The notes: generated by a model from the letters alone, not told the origin. Positions 47,381 to 61,530 are shown, counted from the first letter of the stretch. The stretch: 64,000 nt of DNA from Lasioglossum baleicum (GCF_051020765.1 NC_134939.1:16113203-16177202), one strand, 5' to 3'. Program-made: numbers and translations.

Positions 47381-47887
47381 TAGGGTAAAGTGTCCAAGTA
47401 TGGTATAGTCGCCTATTATGGCACTACCTTATATCTTGTAAAGGAGAAGTCGCTCTCTAGTGAGAAAATCCTCAAACAATTATTCACCATGTTTACTCAA
47501 CAGTCTGCAGTGCAATCGCACCATTCTATAGATTTTAGTATCGATCCTCCGCCAGTTTTTGTGGTTAGATTTTCGATTGTATCTTTTTCGAGGAAGGTAA
47601 GTGATTTTGAAATGTTTGAGCATATCTGTAGTTTCAGTTTATTTATGTGGGTGCCGAATATGGAACTATGGTGTCATATTAGGGACTCAAGGTGTACCAT
47701 ATTAAGAACCCCTTTCGCTGGAACCTGCAAATGACACACCACAAAAAAAAATATTCTCCCAAGCTGTATTAATGTTCGAACAAACTTGACCGCAGGATCT
47801 TACAGGGAAGAAATACATCTACAACTGATAATTTTTCGGTCGAAAAACATCAACAAAAAGTGGTTCATATTTGGGCACTTTACCCTA
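47381..47887. mobile_element. TA-flanked inverted-repeat element, 507 bp
   Basis: TA at 47381-47382 and 47886-47887 border inverted ends: left GGGTAAAGTGTCCAAGTATG, right on the reverse strand GGGTAAAGTGCCCAAATATG, 18 of 20 identical. The element is AT-rich. It contains a 114-codon plus-strand frame (47390-47734) that starts inside the terminal repeat and resembles no transposase I know, so I do not call it coding. The TA duplication points to the Tc1/mariner/pogo group; the family is not recognised. Confidence 0.8.
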
Positions 47888-50800
47888 ATCACGTGAAGAT
47901 TGATAAGGGAGATTCCTACTGTTCGGAAATTCTAGATCATCGGAGTTTGCGGGTGTGTATCATCGCTGGAGGTATCTAGAGAAGGCATCAGCATACTTTG
48001 CCCAATGGGGCACTGCCCTGATTCCGTTGAATTCAAGAGCAACGAAGCCACGCCCACCGAAGACAGTCTATGTATAGAGAGAGAGAGAGAGCAGCGCTTC
48101 CGACGTCAAAACAGTATATCTCGAGTTAGAATTTAATTGCCCGAGATAAACGTCATTAGGATTTACGCATTCTTGTTAACAAGATACATGCCCATTTATT
48201 GCGATTCCGAAGTACAAGAGCGAGTTAAATCTGTTTGCACAATAATGTGTATATTGAACAATAATAATTGAAATGAGTGGTTGAAGGGAATCGGAGGAAT
48301 CGGGAGAGAGTTGTGTCAAGGAACGAATATATTCGGCGAGTCTAGCAGAGCCCGTATACATCGTGGATGATTCACCAACAGTAATTTTCCGGTGAACGCT
48401 TGTCGCGGACCGCGTGGACGGCATATATCGCGCGGCACCGCGCGCCGCGACGATTTCGGTAAAATGTGTGACGGTCGAAGCGACGGGCAAAGCCTCCTTT
48501 GACTTCTGTCCCGTGACCATAAACCCCTGATTTACGCCGGTTCGGGCCGAGAGCCCGGTACCGTTCGCCAAACCACGCGTGAGATCGACCTGTCGCGAAA
48601 ATCGGATTACCGGCTTTTTACTTTGTCTCGTTTCTACGCGGCCGAAACCGGAGACGGGGCCACGGCGACGACGCACTTTGCTCAAGCGAGATTGATGCTT
48701 CGCGGGAACTTAGCTGGCACCAAGCTATCGCTTCTACACTTTTCTTGCTTCTCTCCTTGTTGCGAACCTGCTCCCTCGGACTGCTCGAACTCGATGGATG
48801 TTCCTTTGTCACGGACGTTCAGCCCCGCCACCCTCGATCACGCGAAATTCTTGCATTTGTTTTGCGATCTGTACGCGCGTCCCTCAAGAATTTATATTTC
48901 TCATTTACCTCGAAGGAAGATCGAATTTTAGATACCTCAAATTATTCCCGTCGCACACCCAAGTGTTAATAGTTAAATGATTTACGGTATCGTTCCAGCA
49001 TCTGGCAATTGGTTCATGAAATCAGTTGTACTCACATTCGCAGAAAACACACTTGTAATTTATTTCGTGACGCAGAGCTGACAAGATTTACTTTACTATC
49101 AATAATTTGCCAGCTGTACGTTTATTGCTAAAGTTCAATGTATTATCTTATTCGAACATTTTTATGGGATGTTAGAGGCGGAGGATATTATTTCTGTTTC
49201 ACTCATCTGGACTGGCGAGTGTTCGTTATTCTTGCGTTTGATCTGGCTTCGAGTTTGACTTTGGCATTTTATCATAACTTGTAGCTGGACTCGTCTACAA
49301 TCTTTAAATTCATTTTTACATTTATTTCCAGTTGATTAGCAACAAGAGGTCCTTACAAAATGTGGTGGGAACACGGGAACTGTACGATCTAAGGAAAACG
49401 TCAGCGATCACTTTGTTCCTTTCGGAGGCAGGATCGTTATCGACAAAAATACCCGAGACCGATTCCGTCGATCGGATCGCAAACTTGTACGAACACTTAC
49501 GGACATAAACGTCGGAGCAGGGTCGCCGGACATCGTTTCGTTCGAGCCGATCCCAGCCGATACGCCGGATAATGTCCGCAAATTCTCGGCGGATAAAGCT
49601 TGGCCCTGGCGGAATTTCGAATTCGCGACCGCAATACGATCAATCTCCGGCTGCTCGTTACCCGTCCACTTCCCCGCGCGCCAGTCCGAGTTACTCGACT
49701 TTAAGTGCCTCACCTCTCGCCCGGAGCGACCATATAGATGCCAGGAGCGTTTTCAACGACGAACCACCGTCGTTTGATGATATTGATACAATGACAACTG
49801 TTACACGCCGCTCGGTTGCTACCCGTTTTCTTTCTTCTCGTTGCACCGCTCTTGGATCTGATAATATTTGGGGAACGGTGTCCCGGGAATATTTGACGGA
49901 CTTCAAAGCGAGATATTCCGCGTGGCATGCGACTATTAGCACATAGTTAGTCCTCAAACTCTGCCAGGTTCGACACAAAAGTTTCGGAATTAGTTTCACG
50001 GTGTTCTGACGCTTCCTCTGCGAATTCCTTGTCATTTTCCTGCCGGGAAATCAACGGATTTATACTATTTGCCGGCTTTTGCATGTCGCAACAGATAAGT
50101 TTAACACGAAAAATGTGCAGCTTGAAACGATTGAGAAATCTCGTGATTTTTTCCCGATCGCGTTCCCGCGGCACAGCATCTGACCGATCTGTAAAATCGC
50201 CCCTGCCACCGCCAAAATTAGAAACATTCGTGGGTCGTTCCACCGGTCGCGAAAGCGTCGCGTCGCCGAGGGAAGGAAAGCGAAGAAAGGGGAGCGGCCG
50301 ATCGTTCGGTGAACGATAAACCGATCGTGGCGGGCCCCGGAGACTCCAGAGATACATTGGCCGCTCGTTTAACGTCCTCATAAAAATTCTTTCGTTCGGC
50401 CACCGTGGCGGGAAAGACCGGGAGTAAACGGATTTCGAGGCTCCCGATGCCAGGCCGGCCAAGTAAATATACCCGCGACCCTCAGCGTGGCCCTAGGCCA
50501 CAAATTAAACTATAAATACACAGCGAATGAACCGAACAGGACCGACTCCAGGAAGCTGCGATCGCCATCAACGAATCGACGCCGTTTCTTTCGAGCCAGT
50601 CATCGCCGATACGTCGATGATTCACGACGCAACCCGACCATCTCCTCGCGCGACCGATTCCGAACGAGACTAGGAAGGTCTGCGATAGTTCTCTCAGCTT
50701 TCGTTTTTATTTAACATTTCGATACACGTTGAAAGATTTTTAGTTTATTGGTATTCACGGTCTACATGCCGCGCAACAGCCTCGAGGAAATACAGAAATA

Positions 50801-53800
50801 ATTAAGACGTTTCGGTAAGTATTTCCGGGCCGGAGGTGTGCGAATGATTTATTTCCAAATTAAGCGTGCCCATCAAGAAATAAAAGATAGCGGGCCCCGG
50901 ATTAGAATCAGCGAATTCATTCTCGCCATTCTATTTCTCCGAAGGCCCGGTGGTGCTCGACGAATCGCGATTTCGTGGCACGATTTCGCCGTGCTCCGAT
51001 TCCGTGGAATTTCCGTTTCCGTTTTGGAAAAGCGGCGCTGGAAGAGAGCTGTTCCTTTTTCAATTGGAACGAGCCGGGCGATACATAGTTGCTTGCGACA
51101 TGCCGTGCACCTACGTGCATATACGGTCGGAGATCACTCGACGCGGAACGAACCGTACAGTAGAAAACCGGAGCACGCATCCTCGCGAAAACATTGCATA
51201 ATCGCCGTCCGACGGAATTAATCTGTGCGAGTATGGTTTTTTACACGCGAGGCCACAAAAGAGAAATAGGAAAAATTGAAGGAGAGACACGGCAACCGGT
51301 CGCGGTCGTCCAATTCTGCTATGAGATCGACTTTGATAATTCATGACAAAATAAAGTATCCAGCACGCGAGACACGGATCGCGGGATCGGGTAAACGCGC
51401 CGAATAAAAGCGCAACCGTCCCGAATCTATTAAGAACAATTGCTGATTAATTTTAATGCCGCCTCTATCGCCGGCCAATTAAATATTAATTTCCCCGTGC
51501 CGTTCTCGTGGTTCGACCGTAATTAATGGCAAACTGATATATCTAATTGCTCGGCTAAGGAGGAAAACCGGCTCGAGCCGGCGGAAGCGGCCGGAAACGC
51601 GATCCTCTTCCGGTTTTTGCATTGCTGAATTCTTTTTTTGATTTTACGAGCGACGTACAATCGTACATTTGCTCCAAATACTCGAAGAAGCGTCATAGTT
51701 CTCGGATCAATGCACCTGTCGAGTTCGTTCGCCGGTGTGCGCGTTGAAGCGGAATATATTCGCTACTATATCGTCGGTGCAACGTCCTCGCGTTCTGGAA
51801 ATCGGGTTTCCACGGGCGCGGCCGGAAATAGAAAGAATCTTTCGGCCCTCTTCTGAGATCGAAGCTGCCCGGCGAAAAACCGAGTCGCTGTTTATTTTTA
51901 CAATCGGCAGAAGATTGAATCGTTCGGCGGAGCGACGACGAAGACGACGACGACCGCGAGCAGAAACGGAGCGGGGCCGAGCATGTGCGATACACGCGGC
52001 TCTCCCTGTAAGCCGTTCCTTTGGATTTTTTCCCTCCGACTCGGTGTTTCTTTTTTCTCCTCGCTCGTCTCTGAGGTCTCTTTCTTCGTCTGGGAAGAGA
52101 TGAGCCTCGGCCTCAGCCGCCGCCGACGAAAACTCTTTGAATACGCTTGGAAACCTCGGGATTCGACGCGCCGCGCCGCGCCGCCGAGAGCCGCTTTTCC
52201 GAGGAAGAAAACGATTTCCACCGCGACTCCGGGGAACTCGGACGCGCACTGTTTAGCAACCGCTGGCCTTCCGCGACCGCAACCGGAGCCGATCTCGCGA
52301 GAAAGTGCTGTTTAAAGGAGTTTCGGCGCGCAGGGGTTGCGAGATCCCCGCCAGAAATGGAACGGAACCGAGCGGTGGAATCGGACGATGGAAATTTATC
52401 GGGAAACGAGCGAAGACACCGGAAATTGTGACGTTTGCTCCGTTCGAGGAACGTCGACTGTTGCATCGGGAAATTGCCGATTCGTTACAGATTGATCCTC
52501 CGCGAAACGATTTTCCCTGCTTGTTAACTGGAACTGCACAATGCGGGCCAGAAGCTGTTCGACGTTGCTAGAGCTTGTTTGTCACTGGAAAGTGTGTACA
52601 ATTTATTTGCAGAGGTGATAAGAATATCACTGACAGGAATGAACGTGTACGCGGGACAGAGAATGTACTCGTGTAAACGTTATGAGCGGCCATAAGATAG
52701 AAAGAGTGGGGAAGGCCGAGGAGCAAGGAATTGGTGGCGGAATCGTCGAGATTTACAGGCGCGCATGTTGTTGATAATTAATTGTAGCGAGAGCGTCGTA
52801 GAACGATGCTTCGCGGCTCGTAACGTAACTGTTAATGGATATTATCCGTGATAGAACTATTCTAGTTTTCAGCCGAGTAATCCCGAAGTAAAGCGCAGAT
52901 AGATCTAGCAGTTCCAAGTAACAGCGTAATAAGACAAGGTGGAATAGTCATGTGGAGTAATCGAATGAGCTCGGCTCCTTTAACTGATAATAAGGGGCCG
53001 CGATAAAAATGATGAATAGCTTCATTCGAAACGGAAAAAGGAAAAAGGTGAAGCGTTGTCTCCGAATTTTTTGGGGAATTATTTCCGTGGATAAAGAAAT
53101 TCGAAAATTTTAAGGATGCATAGAATTTATTGCTGCTGAAAAAATGGCTGGGAAACATTGCTGGAAGATCGCGTGGGTGTAGAGCATGGTCGATAAGAAA
53201 CGTTCAAGGACCGTGTTCGGCTCGCGTTCAATTATTTTCCCTTTGAGCATCCTCGCAGCTGTACTCGCTTGTCGTTTCCCGTCCGTGGCTCCAAATTACC
53301 ACTCAATTCTTGAGCGGCGTTCGGCCGGCAGAATTCAAACAAACACAATCGGGCGGAGTACATCCTCCGGTTGACGCATTACCGCTGTACCATTCCAATA
53401 AAACGTTTACCATATTACAACGTCAACCGTCGACTCCAACGCGAGCCAGCGTTCTGTTTGCTTTGGCCACGACTCCCCGTTTTCCTCGTAGCCTATCCGC
53501 GTCTTCGCCGCTGATTTTTCGACGGCGAACGCTTTGAGGGAGCGGTATCGGTTGCTTGGAAATCGACCGATCGCGTGGAAACGCTACGACCTCGTTGAAA
53601 AGCCCTCTGTTTGCTCCGGTCTCTTCGGAATACATCTTGCCACTTCCTGCAACAGCAGAAATTTTTTTAATGGATTACGTGTAGGCTCCTCGTTGCCGAA
53701 TATTTCGGGACTGCAAATAGTGAAATTCGGAATAGTTTTGAAAGCTCTCGCACAATTTTAATTAACATATATATACCAAATTATCGACCAACAGTGGCGA

Positions 53801-56800
53801 TTACGTTGATTAGGATTCGAATGATCACGTTGACAGATTGACAGAGCCGAAGTTTGCCCAAGCGATACACGTCTGATTGGGCTCTGAAACATCGCGTGGC
53901 GTTTCGAAAGTGTTCTTTCCGCGGTATTATAGTACCGTAGGATCTCCGCCCCCGTGACTAGCTCCCTGCTAATGAAGCTCGTTCGAAACGCGACAGACGC
54001 AAGACAGGAGGAAGGAATCCACGACAATTTCGACGCGACCCGAAGCTTCAAAATGACGGATCGTCCCGCGGCTAGCGTGTGAGCGGCTCGGACACACCCA
54101 CCTCGTCTTCCTTCGCGGTAAAGTAGTGTCGCACGCGAATACACACTAAATATACGTCCCGTAAATATAGACGATGTATTTACAAGAGGAACACGGGCTA
54201 CCGTGTGCCGATATTAACCGTACCCGTCGGAAAAATCGCCCGTCTACGGCCCACCAACGTCGTGCCGGCATCTTCACCCTATCAACTGCCCAGACACCTC
54301 AAACCACCATACACATTGCGAGCTGATTTCTTAGCTGTTGATCATTTCGTCAAAGAAATTTAATAATACAAAAAATCTTTGGAATAATGACGTAATCCGG
54401 TAGAGGCAGGGTTTGCACCGTTCAAAAGGGGATCGAAGCTGATGCGTGCGAAGCTGGCCGATCGTGTGCGGCGGGATCGTTGTTTGGTGCGTGGCAAAGG
54501 CGTCGCCGATTGAAATTTGTCGCCGGCACGAACCGCGTTAACCCGCGAAGCTTCTGTTTCGCAGGCGGCGGCGAAAGAGGGGCGTCGGGGACAGAGAGAA
54601 GCGGAGAAGCGGTTCGCCACGCTAGCAGCGCCACTAAATTAGCTTAATGCGATGCATTTGATTAGATCGCTGCTCGCGGAGCAGCTCGTAGGAGGAAATA
54701 CCGAAGGGAGGAGCGAGAGAAGGTGAGAGAGCGCAGGAGGGAGAGTGCTTTGCTCTTTCGAGTTGCGCGGGGTGGCCAGCCTCGTTTCATGGAATTGATT
54801 AGATTCAGTTATTAATATTCCTCTATCCCTCACTTCATTTCCGGCCCCGATTAACTCGGCGCTAACAGCGTGACGACGAGCAGAGACCACGCTGCAGAAG
54901 CGAAAACCTCTCTAACCTCCTCCTTCTCCTCCTCCATCTTCCTCTACCTCTCCACCTCATCCTCCTTCCCCACCTTCACCTCTTTCTACTCCTCCTCTTC
55001 TGGATCCAGCTCTGGCTTCTCTTTCTGCAATTACACCCACGCTTCCACCGTCTCTTGGACTCGTCTGTCTCTTTCGCCGCGAGTTTAGCCTTCGTGTATC
55101 GATGGCCACGATTACCCTTCCCTGTCGAGGATTATAAGATTGTTACCCTAATCCTTTTAGCCGCGCATACTTTCATCAAAACTGATCGCTTCATTTTGAC
55201 CTCGAGTCAAGCTCTAAATTGGACTTCGAAATATGCTTCATTTGATTAAGAGAATCGATGTCCATTACCATCTGTCTCTCGAACACCCTCTTTTAAAAAT
55301 ACCACCGTCAGATCAACGTCCACGAGCACCTCTTCGGTCTACGCTTCTGAAAGGAGCATTCAGAAAAAATCAAAGCTGATCTCCGGCTTAGCAGCTAGCT
55401 ATAAGGGGACGTTGCAGTTTCTTTCAGCAAAGGCTGAGCTTCCGAGGCTGTTCGATTCGTCGGTGGCGAAGCGTTTATTTTCGTTCTTCGGAGATACAAG
55501 TTTTTCGTGGTCGCCGGCGCGGCTCGTTTGTCTCGCGAGAGTTATCGGCTCGCATCGGCGTGCAAACGAACGTAAATCCGGCGACAGAGAGAAAGTAAGA
55601 GATAGAGAGAGAGAGAGAGAAAGGGCCCAGCGACGACGTGGCCCCTAATTTCGGGGATAAAGGCAGGGGAAAAATTGCGGGATCTATGCCCGGCGATGGA
55701 CGCAAGTAATCGTCCCCACATTTCACCGCGGCTTTGCGCGTTATTTATGCGGTCAAGCAGTTATGCCACTTTACAGCGATCGTCCGAAATAAGGCAACCG
55801 CGAGTTTTAAGACTCGGCGCTCGGCCCGCTGAGTTATTGGCCGCGATGCTTCAACGGGGGTTGCTTTGCCGACTTGGATTTGTAACTGTTTTTCGGCAAC
55901 ATTCGGCCTCGCGGACACCATTAGTTTGTCCTTCGAGTATTGCAACGGCTCCTGTGTGCTCGCACCGTACTCTGTTAGTTATTCGACACTGGTATGCAAA
56001 GCCTATCTATTAGTATCCTTCTGTTTTATGCCCGCAGCTAACGGCTGTCATTCGTTATCTCCGCGCTCCGGTTGAATTCGCTGATTTTATTCGCGCGTAA
56101 TTTAGTCCTATAGAGTGCGGCTCATCACTTCGTCGCTGTCGAGTAATCGGCGAGTGTTCGATCGTTAAAATGACAATTTTTTGGCGCATTTTCGTTTTTC
56201 TTTCGAAGTCGACTTTGCAGACGTCGAAATTAATGGATCTTATTGAATTCCAGTAAATCTTGTTTGCGGGTATTTGTTGTACTCTCGTGTAAACATTCCA
56301 TCTATCAACTTAGATTATGTACAGATGAATTTTTGGTGAATGAAGGTAACAGAGAGTAGTTGACGAAGCTAACGTAGATTAATGCCGGCGAATCAGGGGG
56401 TGGCGCATTCGGGACGTCAGTCCACGTATCCGATCGCGACCCTACGGTGCGAACCGGTCCAGAAACCCCGGAACTCTCGAGATATTTGCGATGCCTGTGT
56501 CGCGTTCCGGGCTGCCGTTCCGATCGGCCACCTGTCCGGAGGAATTGCGGCGTTAACGAAGCTGTAATTGCCCGGGAGGAGCGTGGCCCCGGCAAACAAA
56601 CGTAGCTAATTGACTCGGAAATAAACCGGAGTTGAAGTGTCACCGTTGTCCGGCCACGCGGCCACCGTCGCGTCGCGTCGCCCGCCTCCTTGTTCGTTCA
56701 TACACGGTCGCCGGGCGGCAGCGGCCGCATACCGAAAACCAAGATTTTGACTAATGCCAAAGCGAACTGTCTTTGTGTCGGGGATGCCGGCCTCGTTTAA

Positions 56801-58235
56801 CGCGTCCCTCCGGCTGCCAGCTCCCGCGGCACTAACCCCGCTTATTTCCATGGCGTGCCATCGTCTTAATATAGACTTGCGAATGCTATCAGATTCGGCC
56901 CTCCGCGAGACGTCCACCGTTCTTCTCTCCTTCGGCCGTCGCGTTTGATGGAACGGGACGCGCGTGTCGCGACGCTCTCGGTGAAACCGGCAGGAACGCC
57001 TACTCGCCGACACCAAATTGCCGGAGACTCCACCGACACCCTGTTTCGTAACCTTATTTTACCCACCGCGACCTAAATCGGCCCCTTTTCACTCGTTTCC
57101 CACGATCCTATCCCCGATTCCTCGAAAAACTTTCAACCCTTGTACCACTCCGTAATCTTATTTTTCAATATGAATTAAATTGACCTTTAAAAAAGCATCG
57201 AAGCAAATTAATCGCAAGCATCATTATGCTGGAAGTGCATCTTTGAAGAACCTTGAAGGCATAAAGGGTTAATTCATAGGCTTTTACCGACACTTCCTAG
57301 TAATCTCGCGTTATAGTCTTCTTGCGTTACTCGAGGCTGAATGATCGACTGTATTCTCCGAGTTCTTTAACAAATCTGCTCGATCTACTCTTCTTAAAGT
57401 ACGGAATACACCCATACACAAAATAGCTAAGCACCAAAGAGAACAACTTTATCGGCGATTTTGGAGCGGTCCGAAAAAATAGCGTCGCGGATCGCAGACT
57501 CACCTGAACGACCGCAGGAGGGGGCGAGTGCTCGGCGGCCGGGAGTGGCGAATAATTCCAGCCAATTAACCCCGCGGATACAAAGAGGCCTGTAAAGAAA
57601 AGCGAGGCCGACCTTGACGCGTACAAATGCGCCGATGAATAACCAAGTCATTTTATTTAGAGAACCGATCCGTCTTTCCGCGGGAAGGAACGAATCGGGA
57701 GACGGAAACCAAGGGAAAAAGAAGCCGAGAACCTCTCTCTCGCAGCGCGCGGCGCGCCGCTCAGAATAGCAGCCTAGTCAGCGTGGTTTTTCGCTACTTC
57801 GCCGTCTTCTTCGCGGTCGGTCGATGTCTGAATATGCGACCAATTAATTCCATCCGTTTGATTCTTGGCCGAAGATCGTGCTGACCCCTAATCCTCAAAT
57901 ATATATCCCCTTGCGCGTATATCCGCCGGAGTCGGAGATTATCTTTTCATTCCGTATGGCACCTACGTGGCACCGGAGACGCACCGGGAATCCGCGACAC
58001 AACCGAAAACGTTGACATCCGTCATTTGTAAGATATGATTCATTACAATGCCGAGTCTCTTTGCAACACGTGATTCAGAACTGTGCTCCTCCGTTCGTAT
58101 ATTTAACTACGAACGTCCCGCTGCGACTTCGTTTGCCCGCGTCTTCGTCAACCTTTGAAGACTCTGCTCATTAACCCTGGCGAGCTCCATCCACTAGCTA
58201 AATATTCGAAAAACTGTAGAATGGTCTCGACACAA
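47888..58235. other. gene-free stretch, no supported feature beyond simple repeats
   Basis: (AG)8 lies at 48076-48091, (AG)n at 55604-55621, a polypyrimidine tract at 54908-55010, GCCGC units at 52168-52186, and an ATTA-rich segment at 51431-51550. CpG-rich blocks at 49570-50700, 51700-52570 and 56380-57080 give arginine-rich antisense-overlapping frames up to 180 codons without domains. No gene, RNA or transposon end supported. Confidence 0.4.
54908..55010. repeat. polypyrimidine (CCT/CTT)-rich low-complexity tract
   Basis: About 100 bases almost entirely C and T in irregular CTCC/TTC units. It produces a serine-rich frame on the plus strand. Confidence 0.8.
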
Positions 58236-58245
58236 TATTATCAAT

Positions 58246-58446
58246 AGACTGCGGATTTTATGCATTTATAACAAAAATTGGTACGTACAATTTAAAGCAG
58301 TCGACATATATTTAACAAATTTAAGAACATCAACCTATTAGTTTCACTTCGATAAAATCATTAAAACAAGAAAGAAATTTTTATGTAACCTCTATGTCTT
58401 GGAATCGACGTAGACATTTTTTATTTTGCATAAAGTTCCGCGGTCT
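58246..58446 (+). mobile_element. AGACTGCGG-ended miniature element, complete copy 2 (201 bp)
   Basis: Left end AGACTGCGGATTTTATGCA, right end on the reverse strand AGACCGCGGAACTTTATGCA. The flanks are tattatcaat (58236-58245) and aattatcagt (58447-58456), 8 of 10 identical, a degraded ~10-bp target duplication. Length and ends match copy 1 at 35647. The interior is AT-rich and non-coding. The duplication length suggests the Mutator-like group. Confidence 0.8.
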
Positions 58447-58456
58447 AATTATCAGT

Positions 58457-61400
58457 CTAATTTTCAACATGTACAATCCCGGACATTTATTCAACGAGTA
58501 CATGTATATATTTAATTTTTAATCAACCTGGAAGCTTGTATTCTTTAATTACCATTTTGTTGAAGATAAGTCCGGTGTATAGATGCAGAAATCCGCTGAA
58601 TCGATTTTAAAATTACACGAAGGTCCACAGACCGCCAGCGAGGATCAACGTACGTTGATCGCGAGTGGAAACGGCGCTTTGATCTTCTTTTTCGAAGATG
58701 CTGAATAATGGTGGGCGAGTCTCGGTGTAACCCGAGCGCAGACGTAAAGAGGATGTTCGAGAGCATTGAAACGAAGATGGCGGGATACATTCCGATCGTG
58801 GGTGCACCGTCTTGCCGTGCCGTTGCGCTTTTGGCAGGAATTCAGCACGCTATTTTTTCCGCGTGCGGAGCACGGTTTCGCACAGGGGTCCCGCGCGCGT
58901 CACGTCCTCGATTCGTCGAAGAGATTCATGGCCGCCGATCTCCCGGCGACGATCGTCGAGATGTAGGTGACGGCTCGGCCGCGTTTCCGAGAGTTACGGA
59001 GACAACCGATCTGATTTAAAGCAAGCTTAACCGAGGAATAATGCAAGCCTTGCCAACCGGCTGTTTATATTTATCGGTCGAATGATGCGGAATTATGATC
59101 TTTTTTCGCAGCAGTCGTGCCAGTTTTTGCCGCAGCCCCTACGAAAACAATGCGTTTGATCGATTCCCGATCTCTCCAAGCTTCTGGACGCAATCATTAT
59201 TTCATCGAGACATTTTTTCGTTGATTCATCCAATGATTTTACTAATTGATATTGTATTTAGTGATCGGATCGAACGAGCAGAGAGAAATAGCATCATTTT
59301 CGGCCGGGACCAATTCGTTTCGCTCTTTGTCTGCTATTCAGTGCTCTATCAAAGAACTCATGGACGTTTCCGCGACGTAGAAATCGTCACCTTCGAATTT
59401 GCCAGGCGAGAATCTGCGAAGTAATGGCCCCGCCGGTTTCATGGTGCTCGTAAACGTCCGAATAGATCAAACCTCGTAGGATACCGTGGCGCGAGCGCGT
59501 TGACTGGTCTCCTCGAGTGACTATTCATGAAATTCCTGTGGCCGGCGAAACTGCTAACGATACGAGCACGACAGACACAGCGAATCAAAAAAACGGCAAA
59601 CTTTCATGGCGCGATCGTTATCCATCAACGCTGACTGCCACTCCTGTTAAATTAGTTGAATTTCGTTCATTCTACGCTGCGATACCAAGTTCCGGTTTAG
59701 AGCGAACATTCTCTGCTCTGGTTCCCATCGAACGACAATCTACAATTTCATTAATCATCTGTATTAAGGAAATTTCAACATATAATATTATTACAAAGTT
59801 ATTCGGAAGTTGTCCGCGAAGATTTGTAAATTAATGGTGATGCATCTCCATTTTTCAATTGTTATTTCCTTAAATAAATTATTGATTGGACACTCGTGTT
59901 GAATGTCTCGACTCGCTTCAGCGCCAGATTTATGGGACACGTGCTATAAGTGCCTATTTCACATTACTATGTACGAATTGATTTTCCGGAGTTAATGCGT
60001 GTCGCAAAGCAGCCTAAAAATATTCGTCAGCATGATCGTCTTCCTCGCCGGCCCTCATGGTTTTCTTCGTTGTTCGCTGACGTCGCCAGCGTGGTCGACG
60101 ATAAATATGCGTGTCTCTGTCGTGGCGAGGAGCGCGAGCGGGAACAGTTAAGATATGACGACACATAAAGTGTCGTGAATAAAGCAACGCGCGTCGTTGC
60201 ACTTCGAGATTGCAGTTCGTTGCGTCGTCCCATCGAACGGATTCAGGGGCGGTTCTATCGGATCCGACGCCCACGGAACGCTGACGCAGAACCGCCCCAG
60301 AACCGAGTTCTATCGGTTATCGATTAGGGGGTGGCTACCCCGTGCGATTGAATGGCGACGCTATCGACTGCCCGTGCAACTTTCCCGAAAACAAGCTCAT
60401 TTTTCATCCTCTGGTTTCTCCGGAAATTCTCCGTAACATGATCTCTATGTATACAGTATTCATACACTTTCCATTAACCCCCCTCCAATGAGCGATGAAT
60501 CCTATTTTTAAGAAATCGATGATTTTCATCGAACGAAATGGAATTCGAGACACGCAACTCTAACCACAGGTGAAACACCGACTGCTCGTTACCGTCAGAT
60601 ATAAAAATATCATAATTATCTGACCGGCAAGGATAATAATAGGAATAGCAGAGAGTCGCGCGACTCGTCCCCCGCAGTTGCACTTTCGGAACAGAATAAA
60701 AAAGCGCATTCGACTGGATCCTCGTTGAATATTTCAGTGGTTCGCTCTATTTCGACTTCGTCGGTTCTTTTGGCAAGCGATCCCATAAATCGCGGTACAC
60801 ACGGCTTTTGACGCGTGGCAACGGCAGCGGTAGTTATTGTCCGAAATTGCAATGCACTTAATCCGGCCGGGGCCGTCACGTCGTCGTTAAATCGGCCGGA
60901 AAATAAATTACCGATTGCCTTGGCAATAATCCCGGTCGATTTTCAGGAAACCCGGCCGAAACCCGTTCCCCAAAGGCTTAATGCTCTCGGGGATCTCGCC
61001 GGTGGTAGGTTTTTTTGTTGTTGCCGCGAGGGACTTGGCGTTTAACGTCGCGTGACAATGTTGAGACGAAAGTGATAACCATAATTCTGTCAAACGCCGG
61101 CTGACCACAGGGTTCTATCTGGAAATACGATAATTGCAGAATCAAATTTGCCCCGCGGGCCTCTCCGCGCGCAGAAATAGACGCTGGCCGTGCCGCGGCG
61201 CGCAGCGTGCACCTTCGTCTCGCGATGCGACAAAAGGAGCACAAGGATCCACCGGAAGTGGAATTCCGATTCTCTTTCGCCAGCCACCTCTTTAATTATT
61301 CATCCCCCCCGATCGATTAATCAATCCCCTCCCTTCTACTCGTCTGCCATCTCGATTTTATATTCGCGCTTGAACGCGACGCCGATTCTTCGTCGATCTT

Positions 61401-61470
61401 TCTGCTGCATTCTGATGCATGCTTGTGGTATTTTAAGAAGCTGCTTTACTATCCTATAAAAATCATAAAT
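58457..61470. other. gene-free stretch, no supported feature
   Basis: It is AT-rich to 58620, then ordinary CpG-containing sequence. Several 60-110 codon frames exist, but none is recognisable. Confidence 0.45.
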
Positions 61471-61530
61471 AGACTTTTGCGCAAGATAAAAATTGTTTGC
61501 GTTAATTGCAAGACGCAGTTTGAATGCGAG
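61471..61530 (+). mobile_element. degraded fragment of the AGACTGCGG-ended family
   Basis: agacttttgcgc, then GATAAAAATTGTTTGCGTTA and ATTGCAAGA, aligns with the left 60 bp of the copy at 35647 (AATAAAAATTGTCTGCATCG, then ATTGCAAGA), with the CGGATC part of the end deleted. No right end was found. Confidence 0.45.

Noticed and set aside
47390..47734. 114-codon frame inside the TA-flanked element
   Set aside because: It starts within the terminal repeat and shows no transposase motif.
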